Positions 8,001 through 13,166 of a stretch of DNA of 64,000 bases are shown here, piece by piece. This DNA is from JAIWNK01 sp964453115 (lineage in GTDB: Bacteria; Chloroflexota; Anaerolineae; Anaerolineales; Anaerolineaceae). The DNA lies in NCBI GenBank assembly GCA_964453115.1, contig CAYVRT010000001.1, positions 62,001-126,000 on the forward strand, in the 5' to 3' direction. Below the pieces are notes generated by a model. It did not search any database, was not told where the DNA came from, and worked only from the letters and a program-made list of their open reading frames with translations. Made by a program: the position numbers and the translations under genes. Each line of letters opens with the position of its first letter. Position 1 is the stretch's first letter.

Positions 8001-8298
8001 ATGGGTGACAACACCGGTTGGTATGTTCGATGAAGGGCGTTCACCTGATGGTGGATATGATTTTGTCGGGAATGTTTGGGAGTGGACGAGCAGCTTCTAT
8101 GTGCCGTACGAGGATGGGGCTGTGGATGCATCGTCTGATTATGGGCGCGGTTATCGCGTCCTGCGTGGCGGCTCCTGGAACCTCGATGGAAGGGATGTCC
8201 GTTGCGCGTTTCGGGGCAGGGACGCATCCGTAAACTTCTACGACTACCGCGGGTTTCGGCTGTTTTCCCCTGACATATTTCTGGATGCTGAAGACTGA
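5011..8298 (+). CDS. Trypsin-like protease / NACHT NTPase / FGE-sulfatase (C-type lectin fold) protein, DGR target
   Basis: A 1095-residue multidomain protein. Residues about 10-170 form a trypsin-like serine protease with the triad His40 (TCAHVV), Asp79 (EDDLAFL) and Ser150 (GLSGAPL) intact. A NACHT/STAND NTPase follows, with Walker A GDPGGGKT (339-346) and Walker B CFLLDGLNQ (Asp418). A helical region follows. Residues about 782-1090 are an FGE-sulfatase (SUMF1) domain ending in NVWEWTSSF, RGGSW and RGFRLF. Codons 1051-1088 are the DGR variable repeat. The paired active-site cysteines of true formylglycine-generating enzymes are absent, so ligand binding is more likely than catalysis. Expected role: NTP-dependent sensor that releases protease activity when the diversified tip binds its ligand (inference from related conflict systems). 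No clear Shine-Dalgarno precedes ATG 5011. Confidence 0.88.
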   Translation: MGWPVVYYVQDSVLKIFKPDGSPAGTGFVLGPQLGVTCAHVVRAAGATAGQVVGLAWFGELQTRCSARVLEAGWSNEDDLAFLSWEGDLGRAVAAPLADGPAQPGRAVATVGYPAGALYGEQWMQGSLAGTVSGGRIWQFDGGQLERGLSGAPLLDVLSGRVIGMVYEGQDRERQRLGFARATRVLKEHWPELNLLPLPETSEILQDWMEQTFKLLALRNLGEVSEQALCPLGQAPMGQVRPIWLKTDQGCYWPLPQSTSEWALQVQGVEDEQLYLYTFLLNEAYAEWNQNYLALAGHLTPALRMTDRNDDHIGASGLPLNDLRDALFRHSKQRLVILGDPGGGKTTTLRRLAMDLARQRMVRPLQPGSKLPFYVDLFEFRENDADPEAFVRKKWQEHCPLLNYDQLRARGQVCFLLDGLNQMPVEDRGIRLDRWATWAKNLSPGNWAIFTCRRADYATGLGLPEVHVARLDEAAVRRYLVLRFGEDWTKQQWPDFERQLRSGGDRFQRLVDNPFMLSLLVERLNKGQTLLVNRGQLLSGMVNGRLEHEFHDTRHVLDEAQRELILREAGEELDRLAFAVQEQGEGTGFGMELFERSTRDQSYLSRKLLKELLLCAGLMEEKKDGMMAFRHQLLQEMLAGRELLRRFRTREALSKFWRVDWQGTVTPRSGQALPVAPTTDWEQTTCMAAAQAGEDAERLIRAVMAENLPLAGRCLAEYGAEALPDLKRALQDALLERQRSRKANLPARIEAGLALGELGHPDLQPQPFAFEGQTVWAVLPKMQPIAAGEFWFGSSNKDVGSYADEYTSRRKRPLPAFWMGRYPVTNAEFSCFVRAEGYQQRRWWSDEGWAWRQGGAQAHAAAIERWLEYWRWVRQQDLGRLAKERNWNPGTFNFWRELQPVSEEEARQRAEQLFSRPFDRPAFWEDPALSSPARPVVGVNAHEAEAYCNWLSAIIGRSFCLPDEEHWERAARGQDGRAYPWGPKFDSGCCNSSESQIWVTTPVGMFDEGRSPDGGYDFVGNVWEWTSSFYVPYEDGAVDASSDYGRGYRVLRGGSWNLDGRDVRCAFRGRDASVNFYDYRGFRLFSPDIFLDAED
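8161..8274 (+). repeat. DGR variable repeat (VR)
   Basis: Ungapped match to the template repeat at 9812-9925 (offset 1651). In the core (8169-8274) 91 of 106 bases are identical, and all 15 differences are adenines in the template: 8182, 8183, 8185, 8189, 8194, 8209, 8215, 8216, 8221, 8239, 8242, 8245, 8248, 8249 and 8270. The eight bases before the core (8161-8168) also differ only at template adenines (six of eight). Homology ends sharply at 8275. The core changes 12 codons of the FGE domain, including four consecutive template Asn codons that became Tyr, Asp, Tyr and Arg (1077-1080). The nearly unchanged 3' end (8250-8274) is the likely IMH, the site where mutagenic homing starts. Confidence 0.96.
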
Positions 8299-8333
8299 GA
8301 GCTGCTTTCTGCTCTTCTGAATTCTGTGGGGGT

Positions 8334-8352
8334 CTGGGGGCGAAGCCCCCAG
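8334..8352 (+). repeat. GC-rich inverted repeat downstream of the VR (possible cruciform)
   Basis: CTGGGGGC and GCCCCCAG form a perfect 8-bp stem around the trinucleotide GAA, 36 bases after the target gene's stop codon. The centre GCGAAGC is a sequence known to make an exceptionally stable DNA mini-hairpin. It is followed by an A run rather than a T run, so it is not a good intrinsic terminator in either direction. DGR target genes often have a hairpin or cruciform just 3' of the VR that stimulates homing. This one is a candidate. Confidence 0.6.
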
Positions 8353-8379
8353 CCAAAAAAACTGTAATGTGAGGTTTGG

Positions 8380-9453
8380 ATGAAGACTTTCAAGCATTTA
8401 TATGAAACAGTGACCGATTTTGAAAATTTGCGCCAGGCCTTTTGGTCGGCGGCACGCGGCAAGCGCCGCTCGATTGCGGTTGCCAGTTTTGAATATGACC
8501 TGGAAGCCAATTTGTTGCAATTGCAGCAAGAATTGCGTCAACAGATCTATGTGCCTGGGCAATATACTCATTTTTATATCCATGACCCCAAACGCCGCCG
8601 GATTTCGGCTGCTCCGTTTCGCGATCGGGTTGTGCATCATGCTTTGTGCCGGGTGATTGAGCCGATTTGGGAGCGGCGCTTTATTTATGATAGTTATGCC
8701 TGCCGAAAGCAAAAAGGCACTCATGCTGCCATTCTTCGCGCACAGCAGCTTTCGAGGCGTTTTGGGTATGTCTTGCAGTGTGATTTGCGCCATTTTTTTC
8801 CCAGCGTAGATCATGCGTTGTTGAAGACGACATTTCGACGGGTGATAGCTGATCAAAAGGTGCTGTCGTTGATGGATACAATCGTAGATAGTGGAGTGGG
8901 GATTCATACTGAAGATCATGAACCGTTTTTCTTTCCGGGCGATGATTTGCTGGCTGGATTGCGGCCTTGTGGTTTGCCGATTGGAAATTTAACCAGCCAG
9001 TTTTGGGCGAATGTGTATCTCAATGATCTGGATCAGTTTGTTAAACGTCAATTGCGATGTCGTGGGTATGTGCGGTATGTGGATGACTTTTTATTGTTTG
9101 CGGAAGAGAAACAGGTGTTACATGAATGGCGGCAAGCAATCATTCAATTTGCTGCCGGGTTGCGTTTGAAGCTTCATGAATCGAAGGCGTCCGTATTTCC
9201 AACGCGAACAGGGATTCCATTTTTGGGTTGGCGAGTGTACCCGGACCGATTGCGGTTGAAACGGCGCAATGGAATTGCTTTTCAACGTCGGTTTGCGTTG
9301 CTAAGAAAGCAGGTGGAGGCTGGGCAGATGGAGTTGCACCGGCTCCATGCAGCGGTGCGCGGTTGGGTGGCACATGTCCAATTTGGACAAACCTATGGAT
9401 TGCGGCGGGCGATTCTTTCGCGAGTGGTGCTGCCGGGCGGGGTGGGGCAGTGA
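8380..9453 (+). CDS. DGR-type reverse transcriptase
   Basis: A 357-residue RNA-directed DNA polymerase that copies the template repeat RNA with adenine-specific errors. RT motifs visible: RRISAAPFRDRVVHHAL (motif 1-2), QCDLRHFFPSVDH (motif 3, first catalytic Asp), LPIGNLTSQFWANVYLNDLD (from residue 199) and YVRYVDDFLLFA with the catalytic YVDD at 233-236. The GxxxSQ form (Gly202 to Gln207) is characteristic of DGR reverse transcriptases and separates them from retron and group II intron enzymes. ATG 8380 follows TGAGG at five bases. No maturase or endonuclease domain follows the thumb, and the length is normal. It overlaps the next gene by four bases. Confidence 0.95.
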   Translation: MKTFKHLYETVTDFENLRQAFWSAARGKRRSIAVASFEYDLEANLLQLQQELRQQIYVPGQYTHFYIHDPKRRRISAAPFRDRVVHHALCRVIEPIWERRFIYDSYACRKQKGTHAAILRAQQLSRRFGYVLQCDLRHFFPSVDHALLKTTFRRVIADQKVLSLMDTIVDSGVGIHTEDHEPFFFPGDDLLAGLRPCGLPIGNLTSQFWANVYLNDLDQFVKRQLRCRGYVRYVDDFLLFAEEKQVLHEWRQAIIQFAAGLRLKLHESKASVFPTRTGIPFLGWRVYPDRLRLKRRNGIAFQRRFALLRKQVEAGQMELHRLHAAVRGWVAHVQFGQTYGLRRAILSRVVLPGGVGQ

Positions 9454-9788
9454 AGGAATCGCCGATTTTTAGCAAGACATACGATTTTGTGGCCTGGTTA
9501 TTGCCGTTAACGGTTAAGTTTCCACGTCAGCAGCGGTTTGTGTTGGCGGCAGCTTTGCAAAAGGAGGTGCTACGATTTCAGGGATTGTTGATTGAGGCAT
9601 CGCATGTTCAACCATCTCTTCCCAGTTTGGTGGCTGCGGATTGTGAGTTGGATAAGGTGCGGACGCATATTCGCCTTTGCCTGGATTTGGGATTAATCAG
9701 TTCTGGGCAGTATGAACATGCTGCTCAGCAGCTGACCGAAATTGGTCGTCTGCTGGGCGGATGGAAACGAACGATTGCAACTGGCTGA
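9450..9788 (+). CDS. avd: Avd-like DGR accessory protein
   Basis: A 112-residue mainly helical protein that starts with GTG inside the RT stop codon region (GTGA overlap) and ends 23 bases before the template repeat. It begins KESPIFSKTYDFVAWLLPLTVKFPRQQRF, followed by helices rich in Leu, Glu and Lys and the stretch LGLISSGQYEHAAQQL. This matches the four-helix Avd/S23-protein-like accessory factor family that binds nucleic acid and the RT and is needed for mutagenic cDNA synthesis. The GTG at 9450 is chosen because it couples translation to the RT and excludes a long frame overlapping RT. Its C-terminus is basic (WKRTIATG). Confidence 0.85.
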   Translation: MKESPIFSKTYDFVAWLLPLTVKFPRQQRFVLAAALQKEVLRFQGLLIEASHVQPSLPSLVAADCELDKVRTHIRLCLDLGLISSGQYEHAAQQLTEIGRLLGGWKRTIATG

Positions 9789-9811
9789 AAAGCCAGCGCA
9801 ATGGGGTTGGG

Positions 9812-9925
9812 AAGCAAAACGGCTCCTGGAACAACAATGAAAGGAATGTCCGTTGCGCGATTCGGAACAGGAACGCATCCGTAAACTTCAACAACAACAA
9901 CGGGTTTCGGCTGTTTTCCCATGAC
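9812..9925 (+). repeat. DGR template repeat (TR)
   Basis: Non-coding template for VR mutagenesis, 23 bases after the avd stop. The homologous core is 9820-9925 and contains 31 adenines, many in AAC codons when read in the VR frame (for example four consecutive AAC at 9889-9900). AAC codons are the classical DGR arrangement: random change of the two adenines reaches many amino acids and never a stop codon. An open frame across it has no ribosome binding site and is not called a gene. The TR transcript probably also includes avd and the spacer to 10104. Confidence 0.95.
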
Positions 9926-10104
9926 TTTCATGACGGCCTGGCAGTAAACCTTTCACTCAATCGAGTGAGGGCGCGGCCAAAATTATTGTCAGCGCCTCCC
10001 AATCCGGGCTTTTGGAAGCCGAATAGAAGCAGGAAGGATTCTGCACTCTGGTAAGCGATGCTGACGGTTTGCAGAAGAAAAAATTACTTGAAAAGGAGTA
10101 GAAA
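9926..10104 (+). ncRNA. TR downstream spacer RNA (structured, part of the DGR template RNA)
   Basis: The 179 bases after the TR carry no convincing gene. They hold an inverted repeat TCACTC-AATC-GAGTGA (9953-9968), a small hairpin GGCTT-TTGG-AAGCC (10007-10020) and complementary hexamers GTCAGC (9988-9993) and GCTGAC (10060-10065) that could enclose the second hairpin. In the phage BPP-1 DGR the equivalent spacer RNA is required for priming of cDNA. The same role here is inference. The ribosome binding site of the next gene lies at its end. Confidence 0.45.
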
Positions 10105-10443
10105 ATGTCAACATATATTGAGTATGAGTTGGACGATGGGGTGACGATTTTGGTGATGCAGCCAACCAAAGGAAATGGCAGTTTCCTGGCTGGCAATGAG
10201 GATACACTGAACAAACTGACCAGCGAAAAGAATTTTGGCACGGCGCTGGAAGGGGTGCGTCGGGCTGGTTTGCAATTGCGCGAACGCTTGAAGGACCTGG
10301 AAGCGGATGAGACGGAAGTTAGTTTTGGGTTGGTGACAACTGGCAAGGTGGGTAATTTTGCTGTGGCTGAGGTGGGGGTTGAGGCGAATTTCACTGTGAC
10401 TTTGAAGTGGAAGAAGCAGCCGCCGGCGAATGTGGTGAAGTGA
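10105..10443 (+). CDS. Trypco1-like (CU044_2847 family) trypsin-co-occurring protein
   Basis: A 112-residue protein starting MSTYIEYELDDGVTILVM with a central helical stretch (FGTALEGVRRAGLQLRERL) and the C-terminal strand pattern VSFGLVTTGKVGNFAVAEVGVEANFTVTLKWK. This arrangement matches the small Trypco1 (trypsin-co-occurring domain 1) family, encoded beside trypsin-like proteases in bacterial conflict loci. AAGGAG lies eight bases before the ATG. Its place on the same strand after target, RT, avd and TR suggests it belongs to the same transcription unit and may regulate or be a substrate of the protease. Its exact function is unknown. Confidence 0.75.
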   Translation: MSTYIEYELDDGVTILVMQPTKGNGSFLAGNEDTLNKLTSEKNFGTALEGVRRAGLQLRERLKDLEADETEVSFGLVTTGKVGNFAVAEVGVEANFTVTLKWKKQPPANVVK

Positions 10444-10496
10444 GTCGGCGAACCCTGTTGCCGGTGCGGTCAGCGACATGCCTACCCCCGGCATCG

Positions 10497-10525
10497 GTAC
10501 GGGCGTCCCATTGGGACGCCCGTAC
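10497..10525. repeat. Perfect 13-bp inverted repeat with 3-base loop
   Basis: GTACGGGCGTCCC and its exact complement are separated by ATT. No T run follows on either strand, so it is a poor intrinsic terminator. The surrounding 10444-10570 region is non-coding and looks like an intergenic repeat element (REP-like), but no second copy was seen in this window. Confidence 0.55.
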
Positions 10526-10571
10526 GATTGCGGTTGTTCGCTACGACAGGTGACACCGGTCTCGGTTTGCG

Positions 10572-10600
10572 ATGACAGGTGGGCGCAGATGGTGTACAAT
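10572..10600 (+). promoter_or_regulatory. Promoter for the DUF885 gene
   Basis: ATGACA (10572-10577) and TACAAT (10595-10600) are 17 bases apart, each one mismatch from consensus. This separates the DUF885 gene from the DGR transcription unit and supports the start at 10629. Confidence 0.6.
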
Positions 10601-10628
10601 GATGAAAATGTTGGATGGAGGCATGGCG

Positions 10629-12434
10629 ATGATTGGTTGGCTGATTGCGGCGGTGGTGCTTTTGGTGGCGGCGGCATGGTTGGTGAGCCTGATTTGGGGC
10701 CGCCCCTGGACGGTGCAGGGCCTGTTCCTGCGTACTTTTCTCAAGTTCCTGCTCAAAGGCCCGGAACTGCTGACCATGATTGGTATCCTGGAAAAGATTG
10801 GCCTGCATGGGCATAACGCCAAACTGTCTGATGCCTCGGAGGCCTTTCAGGATAAAATGTTTGCCTTCATCCGCCGTGACCTGGGGTTGTTGCGCAGCTA
10901 TGACCGGCACCGCATGGCGCGCCCGGTGCAGATTTCAACTGCGGTAATGGAGGCTTTTCTTGTGGATATTGTCGAGGGCGAGCGCTTCCGTCATCACGAT
11001 TATCCGGTTAATCAGATGTTTGGGATTCAATCCGAACTGCCGAGCTTTATGATGACGATGCATCCGCTGGTGAGCAAACAGGAAGCGCGCAATTACATTC
11101 GGCGGCTGAGCAAGTTTGGGGTCAAGTTTGGTCAGGTGCTGGAAGGGTTGCGCTTGCGCGAGCAGAAGGGCTGCCTTCCGCCGCGCTTTGTTATTCGCCG
11201 TGTGCTGGATGAGATGACGGCTTTCATTGCCCCGCCGGCGGAGCAGAACCCGCTCTACACCGTCTTTGCCGAAAAGCTTGCCAAGCTGAAGCTGAACGAG
11301 GGGACGCGGCAGCAGCTGCTGAACGATGCGGCGGCGGAGATTGAACGCAGTGTTTACCCGGCCTATCAGCAGCTGATTGACTATTTTACGGCCCTGGAGG
11401 GCAAGGCGAGCGACGAAGATGGGGTCTGGAAGCTGCCGGAGGGCGATGCCTATTATGCCTATTGCCTGCGCAGCAACACAACAACGGATTATACGCCGCA
11501 GCAGGTGCATGAAATGGGGCTGGCGGAGGTGGCACGGATTGAGGGGGAGATGCGGGTGATTTTTGAGCGCCTGGGTGAGGGCAGGGTGGAAAACCCGGCC
11601 CGGCGGCTGAACGAATTGGGCAAAGACCCGCGCTTCCTCTACCCAAACACGGATGAAGGCCGGACGGCAGCACTGACGGACTATCAGCGCATTTTGGATG
11701 AGATGAATGCAGCGCTTGCGCCCTATTTTGCTGTGCGACCTAAAGCCGGTTTGAAGGTGGAGCGCGTGCCGGAATTCCGCGAGAAGACCTCGGCCGGGGC
11801 CTATTATCAGATGGGGGCGTTGGGCGGCGGACGACCGGGCGTCTTCTTTGCCAATTTGCGCGATATGAACGAAGTACACAAGTTTGGCATGAAAACCCTT
11901 GCCTATCATGAGGGCGTTCCCGGCCATCATTTCCAGATTGCGATTGCACAGGAGATGAAGGGCTTGCCGTTCTTCCGGCGCATGTTGCCTTTCACGGCCT
12001 ATGCTGAGGGCTGGGCGCTGTATGCCGAACGCCTGGCAGCCGAGATGGGTCTGTATGCCGAGGATCCCTACAGCGACCTGGGGCGGCTGGATGCGGAACT
12101 TTTCCGGGCAGTGCGCCTGGTGGTGGATACGGGGCTTCACTACAAGCGCTGGACGCGTGAAGAAGCGATTGAATATATGGCGGCCCATTCAGCACAGGAA
12201 CGCGAAAGCGTAGTGAGTGAAATTGAGCGCTACATTGTTATGCCGGGGCAGGCTTGCGCCTATAAGATTGGCATGTTCAAGCTGCTGGAATTGCGGCAAC
12301 GGGCAATGGATGCGCTCGGGCAGCGCTTCTCGCTGCGCGAATTCCACGATGTGGTGTTGAAGAATGGCTCCCTGCCTTTAACGATCCTGGATGAGGTGCT
12401 GAACGAATGGATCGCGGCACGGCGGGTTGCCTGA
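10629..12434 (+). CDS. DUF885-family membrane-anchored metallopeptidase-like protein
   Basis: A 601-residue protein with an N-terminal membrane segment (MIGWLIAAVVLLVAAAWLV) and a large helical DUF885 domain. The family hallmark LAYHEGVPGHHFQ is present in the C-terminal third; the His/Glu residues resemble a zinc-metallopeptidase site of the HExxxGHH type. ATG 10629 is chosen because GGAGG (10617-10621) lies seven bases upstream and a good promoter ends at 10600, which rules out the earlier in-frame ATGs. The substrate is unknown; DUF885 proteins are usually annotated as hypothetical or peptidase-like. It stands between the DGR unit and a two-component system, with no sign of belonging to either. 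Confidence 0.85.
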   Translation: MIGWLIAAVVLLVAAAWLVSLIWGRPWTVQGLFLRTFLKFLLKGPELLTMIGILEKIGLHGHNAKLSDASEAFQDKMFAFIRRDLGLLRSYDRHRMARPVQISTAVMEAFLVDIVEGERFRHHDYPVNQMFGIQSELPSFMMTMHPLVSKQEARNYIRRLSKFGVKFGQVLEGLRLREQKGCLPPRFVIRRVLDEMTAFIAPPAEQNPLYTVFAEKLAKLKLNEGTRQQLLNDAAAEIERSVYPAYQQLIDYFTALEGKASDEDGVWKLPEGDAYYAYCLRSNTTTDYTPQQVHEMGLAEVARIEGEMRVIFERLGEGRVENPARRLNELGKDPRFLYPNTDEGRTAALTDYQRILDEMNAALAPYFAVRPKAGLKVERVPEFREKTSAGAYYQMGALGGGRPGVFFANLRDMNEVHKFGMKTLAYHEGVPGHHFQIAIAQEMKGLPFFRRMLPFTAYAEGWALYAERLAAEMGLYAEDPYSDLGRLDAELFRAVRLVVDTGLHYKRWTREEAIEYMAAHSAQERESVVSEIERYIVMPGQACAYKIGMFKLLELRQRAMDALGQRFSLREFHDVVLKNGSLPLTILDEVLNEWIAARRVA

Positions 12435-12464
12435 CACAATTTTGACACGATCTTGTGATATGCT
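12431..12464 (+). promoter_or_regulatory. Three 11-bp-spaced direct repeats and -10 box before the two-component system
   Basis: CTGACA (12431), TTGACA (12442) and TTGTGA (12453) recur at exactly 11-base intervals, like the tandem sites bound by PhoB/PhoP/OmpR-type regulators. TATGCT (12459-12464) follows directly. The start codon at 12471 is only seven bases past this -10, so a leaderless mRNA is implied. Autoregulation by the encoded regulator is inference. Confidence 0.45.
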
Positions 12465-12470
12465 GCTGCT

Positions 12471-13166
12471 ATGACACGCGTTTTGGTAGTGGATGATGAA
12501 GCAGCTGTGACCGATTTGCTGGTTTATAACCTGCGCAAGGCGGGGTATGAGGCGTTGGTGGCGGCGGATGGGCGCACGGCCCTGCGCCTGGCATTGGAAA
12601 AAGCGCCTGACCTGATTTTGCTCGATTGGATGATTCCGGAGCCGGATGGGCTGGAGGTGTGCCGGGCGCTGCGCAAGGTCAGTGTGGTGCCAATCATCAT
12701 GATTACGGCGCGCGGCGAGGAGGTGGACCGCGTGGTGGGGCTGGAAGTGGGGGCGGATGATTACGTTTGCAAACCGTTCAGTGTGCGCGAGTTGCTGGCG
12801 CGCATCAAGGCGGTGCTGCGTCGTACCGCAGAAACGGCAGCAGCAGGGGTGGGTGGCGGATTGCTGTGTGGGCCGCACGGCATCCTCCTCGACCTGGAAG
12901 CTCGCAAGGCGCGGGTTGCCGAGCAGGAATTGCCGCTGACGCGCCTGGAATTTGATTTGCTGGAATGCTTGCTGCGCAACGCTGGGCGGGTGCTCACCCG
13001 CGAGCGGCTGTTGGAGCAGGTGTGGGGCTACGATTTTGCCGGAGATACGCGCGCCGTAGATAGCGCGGTGAAGCGCTTGCGCGCCCGGCTGCGTGCCGCG
13101 GCTGCGGAGGCCGATTGCATCGAGGCGGTGCGCGGGCTGGGCTACCGTCTGGAGGGGAAAGGATGA
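12471..13166 (+). CDS. OmpR/PhoB-family response regulator
   Basis: A 231-residue DNA-binding response regulator. The receiver domain (1-120) shows the acidic pair Asp8/Asp9, phosphoacceptor Asp52 (LILLDWMIP), Thr79 and Lys101 (VCKPFS). A C-terminal winged helix of the OmpR type includes LTRLEFDLLECLLRNAG and VDSAVKRLRARL. ATG 12471 has no Shine-Dalgarno sequence and lies seven bases after a -10 box, suggesting leaderless translation. Its stop overlaps the start of the histidine kinase gene as ATGA. The general layout resembles PhoB/PhoR, but the signal cannot be told from sequence. Confidence 0.93.
   Translation: MTRVLVVDDEAAVTDLLVYNLRKAGYEALVAADGRTALRLALEKAPDLILLDWMIPEPDGLEVCRALRKVSVVPIIMITARGEEVDRVVGLEVGADDYVCKPFSVRELLARIKAVLRRTAETAAAGVGGGLLCGPHGILLDLEARKARVAEQELPLTRLEFDLLECLLRNAGRVLTRERLLEQVWGYDFAGDTRAVDSAVKRLRARLRAAAAEADCIEAVRGLGYRLEGKG

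Noticed and set aside
7354..8298. C-terminal domain as an active formylglycine-generating enzyme or sulfatase activator
   Set aside because: The paired active-site cysteines of FGE fall in the VR and are replaced, no sulfatase is nearby, and the region is diversified by the DGR.
8334..8352. Hairpin as a rho-independent terminator of the DGR target
   Set aside because: Followed by an A run rather than a T run in the direction of transcription, and the RT gene starts 28 bases later on the same strand.
8380..9453. Reverse transcriptase as a group II intron maturase or retron RT
   Set aside because: No maturase X or endonuclease domain, no intron or msr/msd signature; instead the DGR-type GxxxSQ motif, Avd, TR and VR are present.
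9761..10054. Open reading frame of 97 codons across the TR
   Set aside because: It overlaps the avd 3' end and the TR, has no ribosome binding site, and its Asn-rich sequence is simply the template adenines read in frame. The region acts as template, not gene.
12442..12464. Plain sigma-70 promoter TTGACA/TATGCT before the response regulator
   Set aside because: The spacer is only 11 bases. The TTGACA is better explained as the middle member of an 11-bp direct-repeat operator.
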